Origin: Micromonospora fulviviridis
Lineage (GTDB): Bacteria; Actinomycetota; Actinomycetes; Mycobacteriales; Micromonosporaceae
DNA length: 64,000 nt
Assembly: GCF_014648395.1 (NCBI RefSeq)
Contig: NZ_BMRA01000002.1
Location: 310,001-374,000 of the forward strand
Direction of reading: 5' to 3'
The stretch's first letter is position 1. Each line of letters opens with the position of its first letter. The translations under genes were made by a program, and so were the position numbers. This document shows positions 63,075 through 64,000 of this stretch, one piece after another. The notes under the pieces are model-generated. The model made no database searches, was not told the origin of the DNA, and worked only from the letters and a program-made list of their open reading frames with translations.

Positions 63075-63605
63075 ATGACCTGGAGAGCACCTGAGATCGA
63101 CCGCAGCCACGAGCCCTACGTCGGTGACGAGCGCACCATGCTGGAGGGCTGGCTCGACTACCACCGCGACACCCTGCTGTACAAGTGCGCCGGCCTGACC
63201 GCCGAGCAGCTCCGGACGGCGAGCGTCGAGCCGTCCACCCTGACCCTGCTCGGGCTGGTCCGCCACATGGCCGACGTGGAGCGCTGGTGGTTCCGGATCC
63301 GCGCCGCCGGGGAGGACATCCCCGGCCTCTACGACGGCGACGAGGACCCGGACGCGGATTTGAACGCCGTCGCCGACGCCGACCCGGCGGAGACCTTCGC
63401 CACCTTCCGCGCCGAGGTCGAGGCGGCCCGGAAGGCCGCCGCCGGCCTGTCGCTGGACCACACCTTCCGGCGCCTGCGCCGCGACGGCCGCGGCGACGAG
63501 ATGAACGTCCGCTGGGTCTACGTGCACATGATCGAGGAGTACGCCCGGCACAACGGCCACGCCGACCTGATCCGCGAGCGCATCGACGGCGTCACCGGCG
63601 ACTGA
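63075..63605 (+). CDS. DinB family protein
   Basis: 176 aa four-helix DinB/YfiT-like fold. HRDTLLYKCAGLTAEQLRTA and LTLLGLVRHMADVERWWFRI contain the first metal His; the others lie in YVHMIEEYARHNGHADLI. Such proteins often are thiol-dependent (mycothiol) transferases in actinobacteria, but the substrate here is unknown. ATG 63075. Confidence 0.9.
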   Translation: MTWRAPEIDRSHEPYVGDERTMLEGWLDYHRDTLLYKCAGLTAEQLRTASVEPSTLTLLGLVRHMADVERWWFRIRAAGEDIPGLYDGDEDPDADLNAVADADPAETFATFRAEVEAARKAAAGLSLDHTFRRLRRDGRGDEMNVRWVYVHMIEEYARHNGHADLIRERIDGVTGD

Positions 63606-63623
63606 CTCTCGGTGGCACGGCGA

Positions 63624-63658
63624 GGTGGCGGCGTACCGGTCGACCGGGCCCCGCCACC
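63624..63658. terminator. Convergent-junction hairpin
   Basis: GGTGGCGG (63624-63631) pairs with CCGCCACC (63651-63658), enclosing the palindrome CCGGTCGACCGG. Lies between the convergent DinB and HAD genes. Confidence 0.65.
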
Positions 63659-63675
63659 CCGGCGGGCCGGACGGC

Positions 63676-64000
63676 TCAGTAGGCCAGCGCGGCGCGCAGG
63701 TAGCGCAGGTCGGCCGAGCCGCTCCAGCGGTGCGCGGAGAGCCCGGCCACCCGGGCGCCGGCCACCGCCCGGTCCTCGTCGTCGACGAACAGCACCCGGG
63801 CCGGCGGGGTCCCGAGCGCCTCGCAGGCCGCCTGGAAGTACTCCTTCGCCGGCTTGTGCACCCCGATCACCGAGGAGTTGACCACCACGTCCAGCTCGTC
63901 GGTGAGGTCGAGCGCGGCCAGGTCGGCGTCGAGCACGTCGGTGGCGTTGGTGCCCAGCCCCACCCGGACACCGGCCGCCCGGACCTCCCGGATGAAGGCG
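63676..64000 (-). CDS. HAD-superfamily hydrolase, N-terminus beyond window
   Basis: C-terminal 107 residues visible: AFIREVRAAGVRVGLGTNAT, then VVVNSSVIGVHKPAKEYFQA (K for phosphate), and VLFVDDEDRAVAGARVAGLS (motif IV Asp pair), typical of type I phosphatases. The cap domain and nucleophile lie outside. Substrate unknown. Confidence 0.85.
   Translation of the reverse strand, partial: AFIREVRAAGVRVGLGTNATDVLDADLAALDLTDELDVVVNSSVIGVHKPAKEYFQAACEALGTPPARVLFVDDEDRAVAGARVAGLSAHRWSGSADLRYLRAALAY

Overview
The window is very GC-rich, gene-dense DNA from a high-GC actinobacterium. Gene order, a GlnR-type nitrogen box ahead of amtB, GNAT/DUF4081 beside ispG, DUF2469 beside rnhB, DUF2631 and DivI1A proteins point to Micromonosporaceae, most likely Micromonospora or a close relative. 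The taxon is inferred from synteny and protein style, not from a marker gene. No rRNA, tRNA, CRISPR array, prophage, plasmid origin or intact IS element was seen.

Most of the window is the conserved actinobacterial translation, secretion and envelope chromosome segment, read mainly on the minus strand from right to left: ftsY (58508-57315), amtB-glnB-glnD (56212-52106), ffh (48366-46813), proS and a DUF402 gene (44785-42709), rpsP-khpA-rimM-trmD-rplS (42465-39820), two tandem signal peptidases, a NUDIX gene, rnhB and DUF2469 (39650-36451), then rpsB-tsf-pyrH-frr-cdsA-rlmN (25449-19149), and dxr-rseP-ispG (11174-7534) with the DUF4081 GNAT gene at 3759-2920. The yraN-yifB-dprA-xerC block (27108-32507), normally co-oriented with its neighbours, lies on the plus strand here.

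Accessory genes are inserted between the core blocks: a YhgE/Pip exporter with its ABC ATPase (1-2798, cut at the left edge); an MFS/PadR/methyltransferase/HxlR group (3838-7475); membrane, oxidoreductase and MBL-Rieske genes (11481-17936); an aminotransferase, M23 peptidase, methyltransferase and sulfite-oxidase-like group (32561-36410); a TetR regulator and amidohydrolase (44878-46710); a two-component system with an ABC-2 exporter (48516-52029); and a PhoD phosphatase, MarR-regulated DHA2 exporter, stress protein and DinB run (58655-63605). A HAD hydrolase is cut at the right edge.

The most useful non-coding signals are: a six-half-site GlnR-like box before amtB; two tandem MarR-type palindromes before the DHA2 exporter; a perfect 22-bp palindrome before the two-component/ABC operon; operator-like inverted repeats before the padR and hxlR genes; strong hairpin terminators at several convergent junctions and between rpsB and tsf; two long imperfect palindromes (11408-11462, 45536-45595) that look like dispersed intergenic repeats; and an unusual number of short tandem duplications (33-51 bp units), one of which adds a 17-residue repeat inside RimM. 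I did not find a convincing new multi-gene biological system; the repeats and the MBL-Rieske protein are the best leads.
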